From Denitromonas halophila (GTDB taxonomy: Bacteria; Pseudomonadota; Gammaproteobacteria; Burkholderiales; Rhodocyclaceae): a stretch of DNA of 64,000 nucleotides. Below are positions 28,210 to 36,723 of this stretch, piece after piece. The DNA lies in assembly GCF_007625155.1 (NCBI RefSeq), contig NZ_VMNK01000009.1, positions 97,560-161,559 on the forward strand, given 5' to 3'. A program made the position numbers and the translations under genes. The notes beneath the pieces were generated by a model. It did not search any database, had not been told where the DNA came from, and saw only the letters and a list, made by a program, of their open reading frames with translations. The stretch's first letter is position 1, and each line of letters begins with the position of its first letter.

Positions 28210-29286
28210 TCAACTTGGCTGAAGCAAGCTTCGAAGCGCGATTCGCAAAGAGCGCGAAACAGGCTTCGGCGCTTTCCCGACACGACAGAAAAAGACAAGT
28301 GGGTCATCGCTGGCCCGACCGCTCAGGACGTCAAACTGCTCCGCCAGGCACGCCGACGCTGCATCCATGCTTCGGTCTGCGGCAATCGGCACACCATTCT
28401 GGGCGTACCACCGAAAGATCACCGGGGTCATTTCGGGTTGAAGGTGCAGGCCGAGCGACGCAGTAGTGAGCCACAGCCGCTGCATGGACTGACCGGCACG
28501 GACATAGTCGAGAAACTCGGTAGGCGTGCTCTTGGGTGTGATCAGAATATGCGCAGCGCAGCGCAATGCTGGCAAGACGTCGAGCTGAATTCGGGGCGCA
28601 ATCGTGCCCGCCAGATACTTGTTGAAAAACGCTACCCGCGCCCAGCTCTGCATGACCCAGCGCATCAGTTTGGCTGTGGCGGCATCGACGCCAACGGCCT
28701 CTTCCGGGATCTTGTCGTCGCTGAATCTCGCGCCCCATTCGATCACGCGCTTATGAACCTCATAAGCCTCCGGGCAGGTCAGGCGAAGATAGGCACTATC
28801 CCACAGCAGCTTGGCCACGCGGCGCTTCATCTGACCGGACTCAAAGAAACTGAGCTCGAAGTCATCACCCACGGCGTGCTTGAGTGCGGCCTTTTGTTCG
28901 GCGGTGAGTGGCGTGGTCTGCATGGGGCGGCGCTGCACCACACGGGATTCAACAAAAGCCAGCAAGGGGTCGGGCGCAATATCTGCCGAGGGCTCAAGCG
29001 TGACGTCGTAAATCGGCGCGACATCCGTCGTGCCGTCGCGAAGCGCCCATGTGGCGATCAAACCCGCATCACTGGCGGCAATACGCAGCGTTTCGAGCAG
29101 CGCACCATGCGCGATGTGGCTTGCGTAGCCACGGAAGTCATATACGCACCAATCGCGGGTGTCGTGCCCATGGATGGCAATGTGTGACTCCGACACGATC
29201 TCGAAACGCCATGGCTGGGTGTTGTCTCCGCTGGGCGCCCAACGGGCCAGATCGAGAATTTTCAGCAGCGTGTCGCGATCAGCCAT
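28210..29286 (-). CDS. nitroreductase-family protein (long form)
   Basis: A 358-residue flavin-type protein. The N-terminus ILDLARWAPSGDNTQPWRF is the FMN phosphate-binding segment of nitroreductases. The total length is well above the usual 200 or so residues, resembling the duplicated Acg-like or MoeY-associated form. It ends in a C-terminal VSRSLRIALRSLLQPS. Its start overlaps the end of the ThiF-like gene by eight bases, so the two proteins are probably made and work together. ThiF-like and nitroreductase domains are fused in mycobacterial Rv1355c, supporting a shared reaction. The substrate is unknown. Confidence 0.8.
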   Translation of the reverse strand: MADRDTLLKILDLARWAPSGDNTQPWRFEIVSESHIAIHGHDTRDWCVYDFRGYASHIAHGALLETLRIAASDAGLIATWALRDGTTDVAPIYDVTLEPSADIAPDPLLAFVESRVVQRRPMQTTPLTAEQKAALKHAVGDDFELSFFESGQMKRRVAKLLWDSAYLRLTCPEAYEVHKRVIEWGARFSDDKIPEEAVGVDAATAKLMRWVMQSWARVAFFNKYLAGTIAPRIQLDVLPALRCAAHILITPKSTPTEFLDYVRAGQSMQRLWLTTASLGLHLQPEMTPVIFRWYAQNGVPIAADRSMDAASACLAEQFDVLSGRASDDPLVFFCRVGKAPKPVSRSLRIALRSLLQPS

Positions 29287-30163
29287 GGTGTGACGCCTTC
29301 TTCATGCCCGCCAGTTGCCGGCGTGCAATGGCCAGGCCAATCTTCTGGATCGGGTTTCGATTACCCCCGGGTCGCCAGGTGCGGGTAAAGCGATTGCGAT
29401 ACGCGTCGAACTGGTAGCCACGCGGCGCCACGGGGACGCCGCCCCGACCGAGCAGCAATTTGACGCCCTCCGTCGCGATCACCCCGGCGCACAGCTGGCA
29501 CGCGGCAATCGTCGATGGTCCTTTATGTTCAGCCAGATTCACGCGCGATGCGTCGGCCAGATAGCTGCGCTGGAGCATGGCAGGCGACAGGCCGAGCAGG
29601 AATCGCAGCGCCATTTCGTTCTCGTCGCAGTCGTCGAGGCAGAAATAATCCTCAAAGCTCATGCTCTCAGGCGTAAAGCACAGAAACGCGACGCCCATGC
29701 CGAGCGGCGCTGCGGTAATCGCCGGAATGCCCCGTCGGCGACACGCCGCAAATGTGGCGCGCCGGGCAGCGAAGGCAAAAAAATCGAGGCCGTCGACATA
29801 GAGATCGGCGCCATCCAGAAAAGTGTCGAGATTGGCATCCGACACGCCCTCCGGGAACATCGCCACATCCAGCTCGGGATTGATGTCCTTCGCCATGCGG
29901 GACAACACCTCGGCCTTAGGCTGCCCGAGCGTCGATACCACTGCCCCGGCCTGACGATTGAAGTTGACGACATCAAAAGTGTCAAAGTCGGCAATAGAAA
30001 AGGCGCCAATGCCGAAGCGCGCCAAGGTCAGCAAATGCACGCCACCGACACCGCCCATTCCGGCGATGGCAACACGCTTGCGCTGCAGCGCCGCCTGCTC
30101 GTCCTCCGTGACCCAACCAATGTTTCTTGAGAATGCCGCACCATAATTAAATGCCCCGTTCAT
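29279..30163 (-). CDS. ThiF/MoeB-like E1 adenylyltransferase
   Basis: A 294-residue protein of the ubiquitin-activating-like ThiF family, which adenylates a C-terminal or small-molecule carboxylate with ATP. The nucleotide loop is A34-G-M-G-G-V-G-G, followed by the acidic ADFDTFDVVNFNRQ segment with the family Asp and Asn-x-x-Arg. Possible zinc ligands are CLDDC and CQLC. No ThiS/MoaD-like partner is visible nearby. It overlaps the nitroreductase-family gene and is divergent from the FtsX genes, 67 bases away. Confidence 0.82.
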   Translation of the reverse strand: MNGAFNYGAAFSRNIGWVTEDEQAALQRKRVAIAGMGGVGGVHLLTLARFGIGAFSIADFDTFDVVNFNRQAGAVVSTLGQPKAEVLSRMAKDINPELDVAMFPEGVSDANLDTFLDGADLYVDGLDFFAFAARRATFAACRRRGIPAITAAPLGMGVAFLCFTPESMSFEDYFCLDDCDENEMALRFLLGLSPAMLQRSYLADASRVNLAEHKGPSTIAACQLCAGVIATEGVKLLLGRGGVPVAPRGYQFDAYRNRFTRTWRPGGNRNPIQKIGLAIARRQLAGMKKASHHG

Positions 30164-30230
30164 GCGACACCTTCATCTTCCGCGAATCGAACCGTTATCA
30201 TAGGCAACTCCTCCTCGACATGAAACTGCC

Positions 30231-31475
30231 ATGTGGCGCAACGCTCTCCAACGCCTGAAGCAAGACATTACGCTGGCCGCAAGAAATCTCTTGCGTCATC
30301 GGCGGCGGTCCTTGTTTGCGCTCGGCACCGTGGGCGGTGGTGTGGTGGCGTTCCTGCTCGCGGGCGGGTTCATCCAGTGGATCTTCATCGACATGCGTGA
30401 GTCGACAATCCATTCGCAACTGGGCCATATTCAGCTTGTTCGCCCGGGCTTCCTGTCTGGCGGCCAGTCCGATCCGTATCGCTACCTGATCGACGAAGCG
30501 CCAATCAACACCGCCCAGACCGCAGAAACACAAGCCATCAAAACCCTCGCGCCGCGACTCACCTTTGGCGGTCTGCTCAGCAAGGGCGACGCGACGGTGT
30601 CATTTATCGGCGAAGGTATTGCGCCCGACCTTGAGGCACCGATCAGCCGCGCCATCACCGTTTTACGCGGCAAGGATCTCACCGAAAACCCCGAAAATTC
30701 CGTCCTGCTCGGCGAGGGATTGGCCGCCAGCATCGGCGCCGAACCCGGCGACATGATCGTCCTGCTTGGCACGACCGCGGGCGGCGGTGTCAATGCGGTC
30801 GAGTGTCAGGTGGCCGGCATCTTTGCCACCATTACCAAGGCTTACGACGACGTCGTCCTGCGCGCACCGATCAGCATCGCGCGCAGCCTGATGCGCGTGA
30901 ATGGCTCGACCTCGTGGGTCATACTCCTTGACGACACCGCACAAACCGACACGACGGTTCAACAATTACGCGCCTCGCTCGATCCAACAGCCTTCGACGT
31001 CGTACCGTGGAGCGATCTGGCCGATTTCTACAACAAGACCGTCGAGTTGTTCACCCGACAGGTGGGCGTCGTGCGCCTGCTGATCGCACTGATTGTGGTG
31101 TTGAGCATTTCCAACACCTTGACCATGTCCGTGCTAGAGCGCACCAGTGAAATCGGCACCGCCATGGCCATCGGGGTGAAACGCCAGGGCATCCTGCAGC
31201 AGTTCATCTCTGAAGGGCTTCTGATCGGCGTGGTTGGCGGCGTGGGCGGCATTGTGGTCGGCCTGCTACTGGGCCAGATCATTTCGAGCATCGGCATTCC
31301 CATGCCGCCCCCACCGGGCATGGCACACGGCTTCACAGGGCAGATTGCCATCACTCCGGCCCTGGCTTTCGACGCGCTGGTGCTTGCCATCACCACCACC
31401 TTGCTGGCCAGCGTTTTCCCGGCCTGGAAGGCTTCCCGAATGATCATTGTCGACGCCCTGCGTCACCAGCGCTGA
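30231..31475 (+). CDS. FtsX-type ABC transporter permease, first copy
   Basis: A 414-residue MacB/LolC-type permease. One transmembrane helix near the N-terminus (SLFALGTVGGGVVAFLLAGG), a periplasmic domain of about 210 residues, and three C-terminal helices with the FtsX segment (SNTLTMSVLERTSEIGTAMA, then GVVGGVGGIVVGLLLGQ). It ends ASRMIIVDALRHQR. The gene downstream is a paralogue separated by five bases. No ABC ATPase or periplasmic adaptor gene is adjacent, so the motor subunit must come from elsewhere. Confidence 0.87.
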   Translation: MWRNALQRLKQDITLAARNLLRHRRRSLFALGTVGGGVVAFLLAGGFIQWIFIDMRESTIHSQLGHIQLVRPGFLSGGQSDPYRYLIDEAPINTAQTAETQAIKTLAPRLTFGGLLSKGDATVSFIGEGIAPDLEAPISRAITVLRGKDLTENPENSVLLGEGLAASIGAEPGDMIVLLGTTAGGGVNAVECQVAGIFATITKAYDDVVLRAPISIARSLMRVNGSTSWVILLDDTAQTDTTVQQLRASLDPTAFDVVPWSDLADFYNKTVELFTRQVGVVRLLIALIVVLSISNTLTMSVLERTSEIGTAMAIGVKRQGILQQFISEGLLIGVVGGVGGIVVGLLLGQIISSIGIPMPPPPGMAHGFTGQIAITPALAFDALVLAITTTLLASVFPAWKASRMIIVDALRHQR

Positions 31476-31480
31476 CCGCC

Positions 31481-32692
31481 ATGCTGATCAAACTCGCCCT
31501 TCGCAATGTGCTTCGCCAGAAAGTGCGCACCGGCATGACGCTGATGGCCATTGTTTTCGGTGTCGCTGGACTGATCGTCTCCGGCGGCTTCGTGGCGGAC
31601 ATCTTTGTCCAACTCGGTGAGGCCATCATTCACTCGCAGACCGGGCATTTCCAGGTCTTCAAACGCGGTTACCTTGAGCAAGGCACCCGACACCCCGAGC
31701 GCTTCCTGATTACCGACCCCGCCCGCGTTGCGGCACAACTGGAGCAAACCCCCGAGGTCAGCGGTGTCACCGCCCGACTGAGTTTTTCCGGCCTGCTCAA
31801 CAACGGAAAACGGGATTTGGCCATCGTTGGCGAGGGCATCGAGCCACGCAAGGAAGCACAACTCGGCAGCTATCTGTCGATCACCGCAGGCCGCCAGCTT
31901 GAAGACGAAGACACCTTTGGCATGACCGTCGGCCAGGGCGTTGCCCAAGCGCTCGGCATCGCGCCTGGCGACCATGTCACCCTGGTGATGAACACCTCAG
32001 GCGGCGCGTTGAATACGATCGACATGAACGTGATCGGTGTCTTCCAGAGCTTCTCCAAAGACTTTGATGCGCGCACGGTGCGCATCCCGCTGCAAGCCGC
32101 CCAACAACTCATGCTGACCGAGGGCGCCAACCTGCTGGTGGTCTCCCTGCACCGCACCGAAGATACCTCACCCGCCCACCAGCGTCTCCAGGCGGCGCTC
32201 CCCGACGAGCTCGACATCCGCAACTGGCGACAGCTGTCCGACTTTTACGACAAAACCGTTCAGCTCTACGACCGTCAGTTCGGCATTCTTCAACTCATCA
32301 TTCTGGCCATGGTGCTGCTCTCGGTGGTCAATAGCGTCAACATGAGCGTGTTTGAGCGCCAGAGCGAATTCGGCACCATGCTCGCGCTCGGGAGCCGGCC
32401 GCCGGCCATTTTCCGCTTGCTGCTGGTTGAAAGTACGATTCTCGGGCTGATCGGCGCCGGCCTGGGCGTGCTTGTCGGCATCGGTGTTGCACTGGCCGTC
32501 TCGGCCATTGGCATCCCGATGCCACCGCCGCCCAACGCCAACCTGGGCTATGTTGCCTTCATCCGCATCGTGCCATCGACCATCGCCGTGGCCTTTGTGA
32601 TCGGTCTGGTTGCTACCGTTCTGGCAGCCATCTTCCCCGCCCGCCGAGTCGCGTCGACCCAGATCGTCGACGCACTCCGCCAGGGCGTTTGA
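31481..32692 (+). CDS. FtsX-type ABC transporter permease, second copy
   Basis: A 403-residue paralogue of the preceding permease with the same 1+3 helix layout. Shared features are the start (ALRNVLRQKVRTGMTLMAIV), FSGLL in the periplasmic domain, NWRQLSDFYDKTVQLYDRQ, and the late IGIPMPPPP loop that is identical in both copies. The pair probably forms a heterodimeric membrane part, as LolC/LolE do for lipoprotein release. It is followed after 27 bases by the exosortase-associated acyltransferase gene with its own AAGGAG. Confidence 0.87.
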   Translation: MLIKLALRNVLRQKVRTGMTLMAIVFGVAGLIVSGGFVADIFVQLGEAIIHSQTGHFQVFKRGYLEQGTRHPERFLITDPARVAAQLEQTPEVSGVTARLSFSGLLNNGKRDLAIVGEGIEPRKEAQLGSYLSITAGRQLEDEDTFGMTVGQGVAQALGIAPGDHVTLVMNTSGGALNTIDMNVIGVFQSFSKDFDARTVRIPLQAAQQLMLTEGANLLVVSLHRTEDTSPAHQRLQAALPDELDIRNWRQLSDFYDKTVQLYDRQFGILQLIILAMVLLSVVNSVNMSVFERQSEFGTMLALGSRPPAIFRLLLVESTILGLIGAGLGVLVGIGVALAVSAIGIPMPPPPNANLGYVAFIRIVPSTIAVAFVIGLVATVLAAIFPARRVASTQIVDALRQGV

Positions 32693-32719
32693 GCGCGAAC
32701 GGAATATCAAGGAGTCACC

Positions 32720-33469
32720 ATGTCACTGTTCGATCGCTTCAATCTCGGTGTTGGCTTCAGCAAGTACTTCCAGATCGAAGCCGCGGCCACTGATGCCGTG
32801 CGCGACGAGATCTTTCGTGTCCGCCACGAGGTCTACTGCGAAGAGCTCAAATTCGAGCCCGAGCGACCGGACCGCCGCGAAACCGACGCCTACGACAGCA
32901 ACAGCCTGCACTGCCTGTTGCGCGGCTCACAACCACCCCACCCGTCGGTCGGTTGCATACGCCTGGTAATGCCACCGCCCAGCGCGCTGCACGAACCGCT
33001 CCCCTTCGAAAACACCTGCGCACACACCATCGACCGCAAACTCATTGATCCGATGACGCTCGACCGCAGTCGTATCGCCGAGGTGTCGCGACTGGCTGTG
33101 CGCTCAACCTACCGGCGACGCAAAGGTGAGCAGCATGTTGCCGTCGCTCTGGACGACGACGACTATGAACTCGCCGGCCGCCAGCCCCGCTTCCCGTACA
33201 TCCCCATCGGGCTGTATCTGGGCTCCGTCGCCTTGGCCGCCCGCAACAACATCGACACCCTCTTTGTTCTCACCGAGCCTCGCCTGGCCTCCCATTTCTC
33301 CAAGCTTGGGGTCGAGATCAAGCAGATCGGCGGTCCGGTCGAGCACCGCGGCACCCGGGTGCCCTCGATGATGGACGTGCAAGGCATCATCAAAGGCCTG
33401 CGCTTCATGGTCAAACCGATCTGGCGCGTCATTCAGGCGCAGATCGATGCCAGCGCGCCACCGCGCTAG
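32720..33469 (+). CDS. PEP-CTERM/exosortase system-associated acyltransferase
   Basis: A 249-residue GNAT-fold protein of the family found with PEP-CTERM/exosortase loci and related to autoinducer synthases and N-acyl amino acid synthases. Segments typical of the family are IFRVRHEVYCEELKFEP near the N-terminus, VGCIRLVMPP, EVSRLAVRSTYRRRK, and GLYLGSVALAARNNIDTLFV. It is cytoplasmic, and its acyl donor and acceptor are not known. It sits at the end of the twin-permease run, five kilobases from the PEP-CTERM gene. A bidirectional terminator follows. Confidence 0.85.
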   Translation: MSLFDRFNLGVGFSKYFQIEAAATDAVRDEIFRVRHEVYCEELKFEPERPDRRETDAYDSNSLHCLLRGSQPPHPSVGCIRLVMPPPSALHEPLPFENTCAHTIDRKLIDPMTLDRSRIAEVSRLAVRSTYRRRKGEQHVAVALDDDDYELAGRQPRFPYIPIGLYLGSVALAARNNIDTLFVLTEPRLASHFSKLGVEIKQIGGPVEHRGTRVPSMMDVQGIIKGLRFMVKPIWRVIQAQIDASAPPR

Positions 33470-33486
33470 CACTGGCGAGCAATAAG

Positions 33487-33512
33487 AAAAAGCCCGCTTT
33501 CGCGGGCTTTTT
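33487..33512. terminator. bidirectional terminator between the acyltransferase gene and prpE
   Basis: AAAAAGCCCGC, a TTTC loop and GCGGGCTTTTT form a perfect 11-bp stem whose ends are A-run and T-run, serving both converging genes. Confidence 0.92.
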
Positions 33513-33530
33513 CAATTCAACATCAAACAC

Positions 33531-35423
33531 TTAGGCTTTCAAAGCAGCCTGAATCTGCTCCAGAGAAGCCGGGTCTTCCATCGTGGTCAGGTCACCCGGA
33601 TCGCGACCTTCGGCCAGCGCCTGGATCGAGCGACGCAGCAGCTTGCCCGAACGCGTTTTGGGCAGACCGCTGATGAAGAGCACCCGTCCCGGACGCGCGA
33701 TGGCGCCCAGCGAGGCATCGACCCGCTTCATGACTTCTTTCTCGAGCGCAGCGCGCTTCTCGGCGGTATCGACCGTCGAAGCGTCCTTCACCACGGCAAA
33801 CGCCATCGGCATCTGCCCCTTGAGTTGATCGGCCACGCCCACCACCGCCACTTCGGCGATAGCCGGGTGCGTCTGAACGGCTTCTTCAATCTCGCGGGTC
33901 CCCAGACGGTGACCGGCCACGTTGATCACGTCGTCCATGCGGCCGAGGATCGTGTAGTAGCCCTTGTCGTCACGGATGCCCCAGTCGGACGAAGAGTAGA
34001 TGACCGGATCGCTGAAGGTGCTGAAATAGGTCGACACGAAACGGTCGTCCTGCCCCCACACCGTGGACAGGCAGCCCGGCGGCAGCGGCGGAACGATACC
34101 GACGATGCCTTTTTCATTGGCTTCGCATTCGCTACCGTCCTCGCGGAACAGGCGCAGGTCGTATCCGTACACCGGGAAGGCGGGCGAACCGAGCTTGATC
34201 GGACTGTCTTCCACGCCACGGCACACGGCAAGAATCGGCCAGCCTGTTTCGGTCTGCCAGTAATTGTCTATGACCGGAATACCCAGTTCGCTCATGATCC
34301 ACTCGTGCGAGGTCTCGTCGAGCGGCTCGCCGGCCAGGAACAGCGCCTTGAGCGAAGACAGATCGTGCTTCTTGAGGAAGGCCGGATCCTGCTTTTTGAG
34401 CACGCGGACCGCGGTCGGCGCCGAGAACATCACGCTGACCTTGTACTTCTCGACGATCTGCCACCAGATGCCGGCATCAGGACGCAGCGGCGTGCCTTCG
34501 TACATGATCGTGGCCATGCCGGCGAGCAGCGGTCCGTAGATGATGTAGGAGTGGCCGACCACCCAGCCGATGTCCGAGGTGGCAAACATGCTTTCGCCGG
34601 CTTCGCCGGTAAAGATGTGCTTCATCGATGCGGCCAATGCGACCGCGTAGCCACCCGTGTCACGCTGGACGCCCTTCGGCTTGCCCGTGGTGCCCGAGGT
34701 GTACAGGATGTAGCTGGGGTCGGAGGACTCAACCCAGACCACCGGCACTTGCGCGTCCATGTGCTTGGCGCGCAGGCTGGCGTAATCTTCGTCGCGGCCC
34801 GCAACTTTCGGGAAACCCTTGTCGAGGCCACGGTCGATGAGCAGCACTTTGGCCGGCGGGAATTCCGCCAGCTTGCAGGCCTCATCGACCAGGTGCTTGT
34901 AAGGCACGGCCTTGCCGTTGCGCATGCCTGCATCGGAGCTGACCATCAGCACCGGTTTGGCATCGTCGATACGCGTTGCGAGCGAACCCGCCGCAAAGCC
35001 ACCGAACACCACCGAGTGAATCGCGCCAATACGAGCGCAGGCCAGCATGGCAAAAGCCGCTTCGGCAATCATCGGCATGTAGATCAGGACGCGATCGCCT
35101 TTCTTGACGCCCAGATCCTGGTAGATCGCGGCCATACGCTCGACTTCACGCTGCAACTCGGCAAAGCTGTAGACCACTTCTTCGTTGGTCTCGGTCGAGA
35201 TGTAGACCAGCGCCTTGTCGTTCGGCCGTTTGGCGGCATGGCGATCGACCGCGTTGTAGCACAGGTTGGTCTCGCCCCCCTTGAACCACTTGACGAAAGG
35301 CGGACGCGAATAGTCGCAAATCTGTTCCGGTGCCTTGTGCCAGTCAATCAGTTGCGCTTGCTCATTCCAGAAGCCATCCCGGTCTTCAATGGAACGGCGG
35401 TGAAACTCTTTAAATGTCGTCAT
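33531..35423 (-). CDS. prpE: propionate-CoA ligase PrpE
   Basis: A 630-residue acyl-CoA synthetase that converts propionate, CoA and ATP to propionyl-CoA through an acyl-AMP. It follows E. coli PrpE (628 residues) closely: KGGETNLCYNAVDR, IYMPMIAEAAFAMLACARIG, SYILYTSGTTGKPKGVQRD, DIGWVVGHSYI, DNYWQTETGWPI, GRMDDVINVAGHRLGTREIE and, near the C-terminus, LPKTRSGKLLRRSI with the lysine that is usually regulated by acetylation. It is monocistronic with AGAGGA before the ATG. Acetyl-CoA synthetase is the close alternative, but the wording fits PrpE better. Confidence 0.9.
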   Translation of the reverse strand: MTTFKEFHRRSIEDRDGFWNEQAQLIDWHKAPEQICDYSRPPFVKWFKGGETNLCYNAVDRHAAKRPNDKALVYISTETNEEVVYSFAELQREVERMAAIYQDLGVKKGDRVLIYMPMIAEAAFAMLACARIGAIHSVVFGGFAAGSLATRIDDAKPVLMVSSDAGMRNGKAVPYKHLVDEACKLAEFPPAKVLLIDRGLDKGFPKVAGRDEDYASLRAKHMDAQVPVVWVESSDPSYILYTSGTTGKPKGVQRDTGGYAVALAASMKHIFTGEAGESMFATSDIGWVVGHSYIIYGPLLAGMATIMYEGTPLRPDAGIWWQIVEKYKVSVMFSAPTAVRVLKKQDPAFLKKHDLSSLKALFLAGEPLDETSHEWIMSELGIPVIDNYWQTETGWPILAVCRGVEDSPIKLGSPAFPVYGYDLRLFREDGSECEANEKGIVGIVPPLPPGCLSTVWGQDDRFVSTYFSTFSDPVIYSSSDWGIRDDKGYYTILGRMDDVINVAGHRLGTREIEEAVQTHPAIAEVAVVGVADQLKGQMPMAFAVVKDASTVDTAEKRAALEKEVMKRVDASLGAIARPGRVLFISGLPKTRSGKLLRRSIQALAEGRDPGDLTTMEDPASLEQIQAALKA

Positions 35424-35462
35424 GACAACAATCCTCTCCCTATTATTCCCTTCGATTGTGAG

Positions 35463-35477
35463 TGACGTACTACGTCA
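35463..35477. promoter_or_regulatory. 15-bp perfect palindrome upstream of prpE
   Basis: TGACGTACTACGTCA is a perfect 7-1-7 inverted repeat, 40 bases before the prpE start codon and within the 84-base gap to the response regulator gene. On the minus strand it follows a TAGTAT that could be a -10 element, placing the palindrome at the transcription start. A dimeric regulator site is the simplest reading; the regulator is unknown. Confidence 0.5.
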
Positions 35478-35507
35478 ATACTACGGTGTTGCTCCTGCCA
35501 GCTAATT

Positions 35508-36701
35508 TCATAGCTTTGTTGTTGTTCCCTCAAGGGGATCTTCTTCGCCGGGCGGCCGACGACGCAATTGACGCATCGCGTCCAGCGGCAACCCGCAATG
35601 AAATTCGGATTCTATCAAGTCGAGCAGCGGCATCAGCGTTGCCGCGACATCCGGCAGACGCAACAGCACTTCGCCAGTCGCGCCAGAGCGGATCTGCATC
35701 AGCACATGATCGATGCTGACCGGCAGGCGCACAAAGCGACTGAGCTCCCCCGGCGTAATCTCGCCACTTTCGGCAATCACCTTGCTGCCACCGGCATTGA
35801 CGCCGGTTTGCGCACGCTGGACGGACAAGCCGATCAGATGGCTGAGTGTTGTCGCTTCACTGGCCCCCGCCCCTGCGGCGATGCCAACGGTAACGCTCAT
35901 GCGGATGCGCGTGTCGCGGTAGGTCATGACCAGCTTGTCGATGGCCCGTTGCAGCCGCAGCGCGAAGGCCGAGCAGCCATCGAGATCGGTGCTGGGGCAC
36001 AGCACGGCAAACTGCCCTTGCGCCATCTGCGCCACGGTGTCTTCCTTGCGCACCTTGGACGACAGAATTTTCGACAGCTTGCGATTGATCAGCTCGGTGA
36101 TATGAACACCGTAGTCGGCTACCATTTTGTCGAAGTGATCGATGACGATCACCATCGCGGCCAGGTCCCCATTGCGCCGCCGCGCCAGAGCAAGTTCCTG
36201 ATTGCCGTGCCAGTTCAAATAAGCTTGCGTAACCAGGCCAGACTCAGGGTCGACCGGACTATGGCTGGCCAGCGCCTCGCGGCTGGCTTCGAGCTCGCGC
36301 GTGGCGCGGGCCAGGCGAGTCAGGGCTTCGAGGCGGCTGAGTAGCTCGACCGTGCCCGTGCCCTTGGTGATGAAATCGGTCGCGCCCATTTCGCGCGCCT
36401 TGACGCGGGCCACATCATCCTCTTCGCCGGAGATGATGATCACCGGCAGTTCATGAATGCGCGACAGCTTGGACGAGCGAATCCGCTCCAACAGGCCATA
36501 GCCGTCGAGGCGCGGCATGCCCAGATCGGAGATCACCACCTGGATCGACGGATCGATCAGCAGCGCTTCCCAGCCAGCCTCGCCGTCGGCTTCTTCGCGC
36601 ACGTCAAAGCGCTCACGAATATTGCGGCTGATCGAGGCGCGCACCATGCGCGAGTCATCGACGATCAACACACGCGGCAGCGAAATGGTCTCGTCGCTCA
36701 C
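35508..36701 (-). CDS. response regulator with degenerate GGDEF domain
   Basis: A 397-residue protein starting at GTG 36701 with GGAGGAG upstream. Residues about 8-130 form a receiver domain: VLIVDDSRMVR (acidic pair), phosphoacceptor Asp59 in VVISDLGMPRLDG, and the late Lys in DFITKGTG. About 165-320 is a GGDEF-like domain with IDHFDKMVADYG, but the signature position reads A227-Q-G-Q-F, so it is unlikely to make c-di-GMP. A C-terminal 75-residue extension follows. No histidine kinase gene is adjacent. It is 22 bases downstream of acuI and may be cotranscribed. Confidence 0.85.
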   Translation of the reverse strand: MSDETISLPRVLIVDDSRMVRASISRNIRERFDVREEADGEAGWEALLIDPSIQVVISDLGMPRLDGYGLLERIRSSKLSRIHELPVIIISGEEDDVARVKAREMGATDFITKGTGTVELLSRLEALTRLARATRELEASREALASHSPVDPESGLVTQAYLNWHGNQELALARRRNGDLAAMVIVIDHFDKMVADYGVHITELINRKLSKILSSKVRKEDTVAQMAQGQFAVLCPSTDLDGCSAFALRLQRAIDKLVMTYRDTRIRMSVTVGIAAGAGASEATTLSHLIGLSVQRAQTGVNAGGSKVIAESGEITPGELSRFVRLPVSIDHVLMQIRSGATGEVLLRLPDVAATLMPLLDLIESEFHCGLPLDAMRQLRRRPPGEEDPLEGTTTKL

Positions 36702-36723
36702 AAAGGGCTCCTCCACAAACCGC

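Noticed and set aside
33825..35465. 546-residue plus-strand frame opposite prpE
   Set aside because: Antisense shadow of prpE; no start signal or family resemblance.
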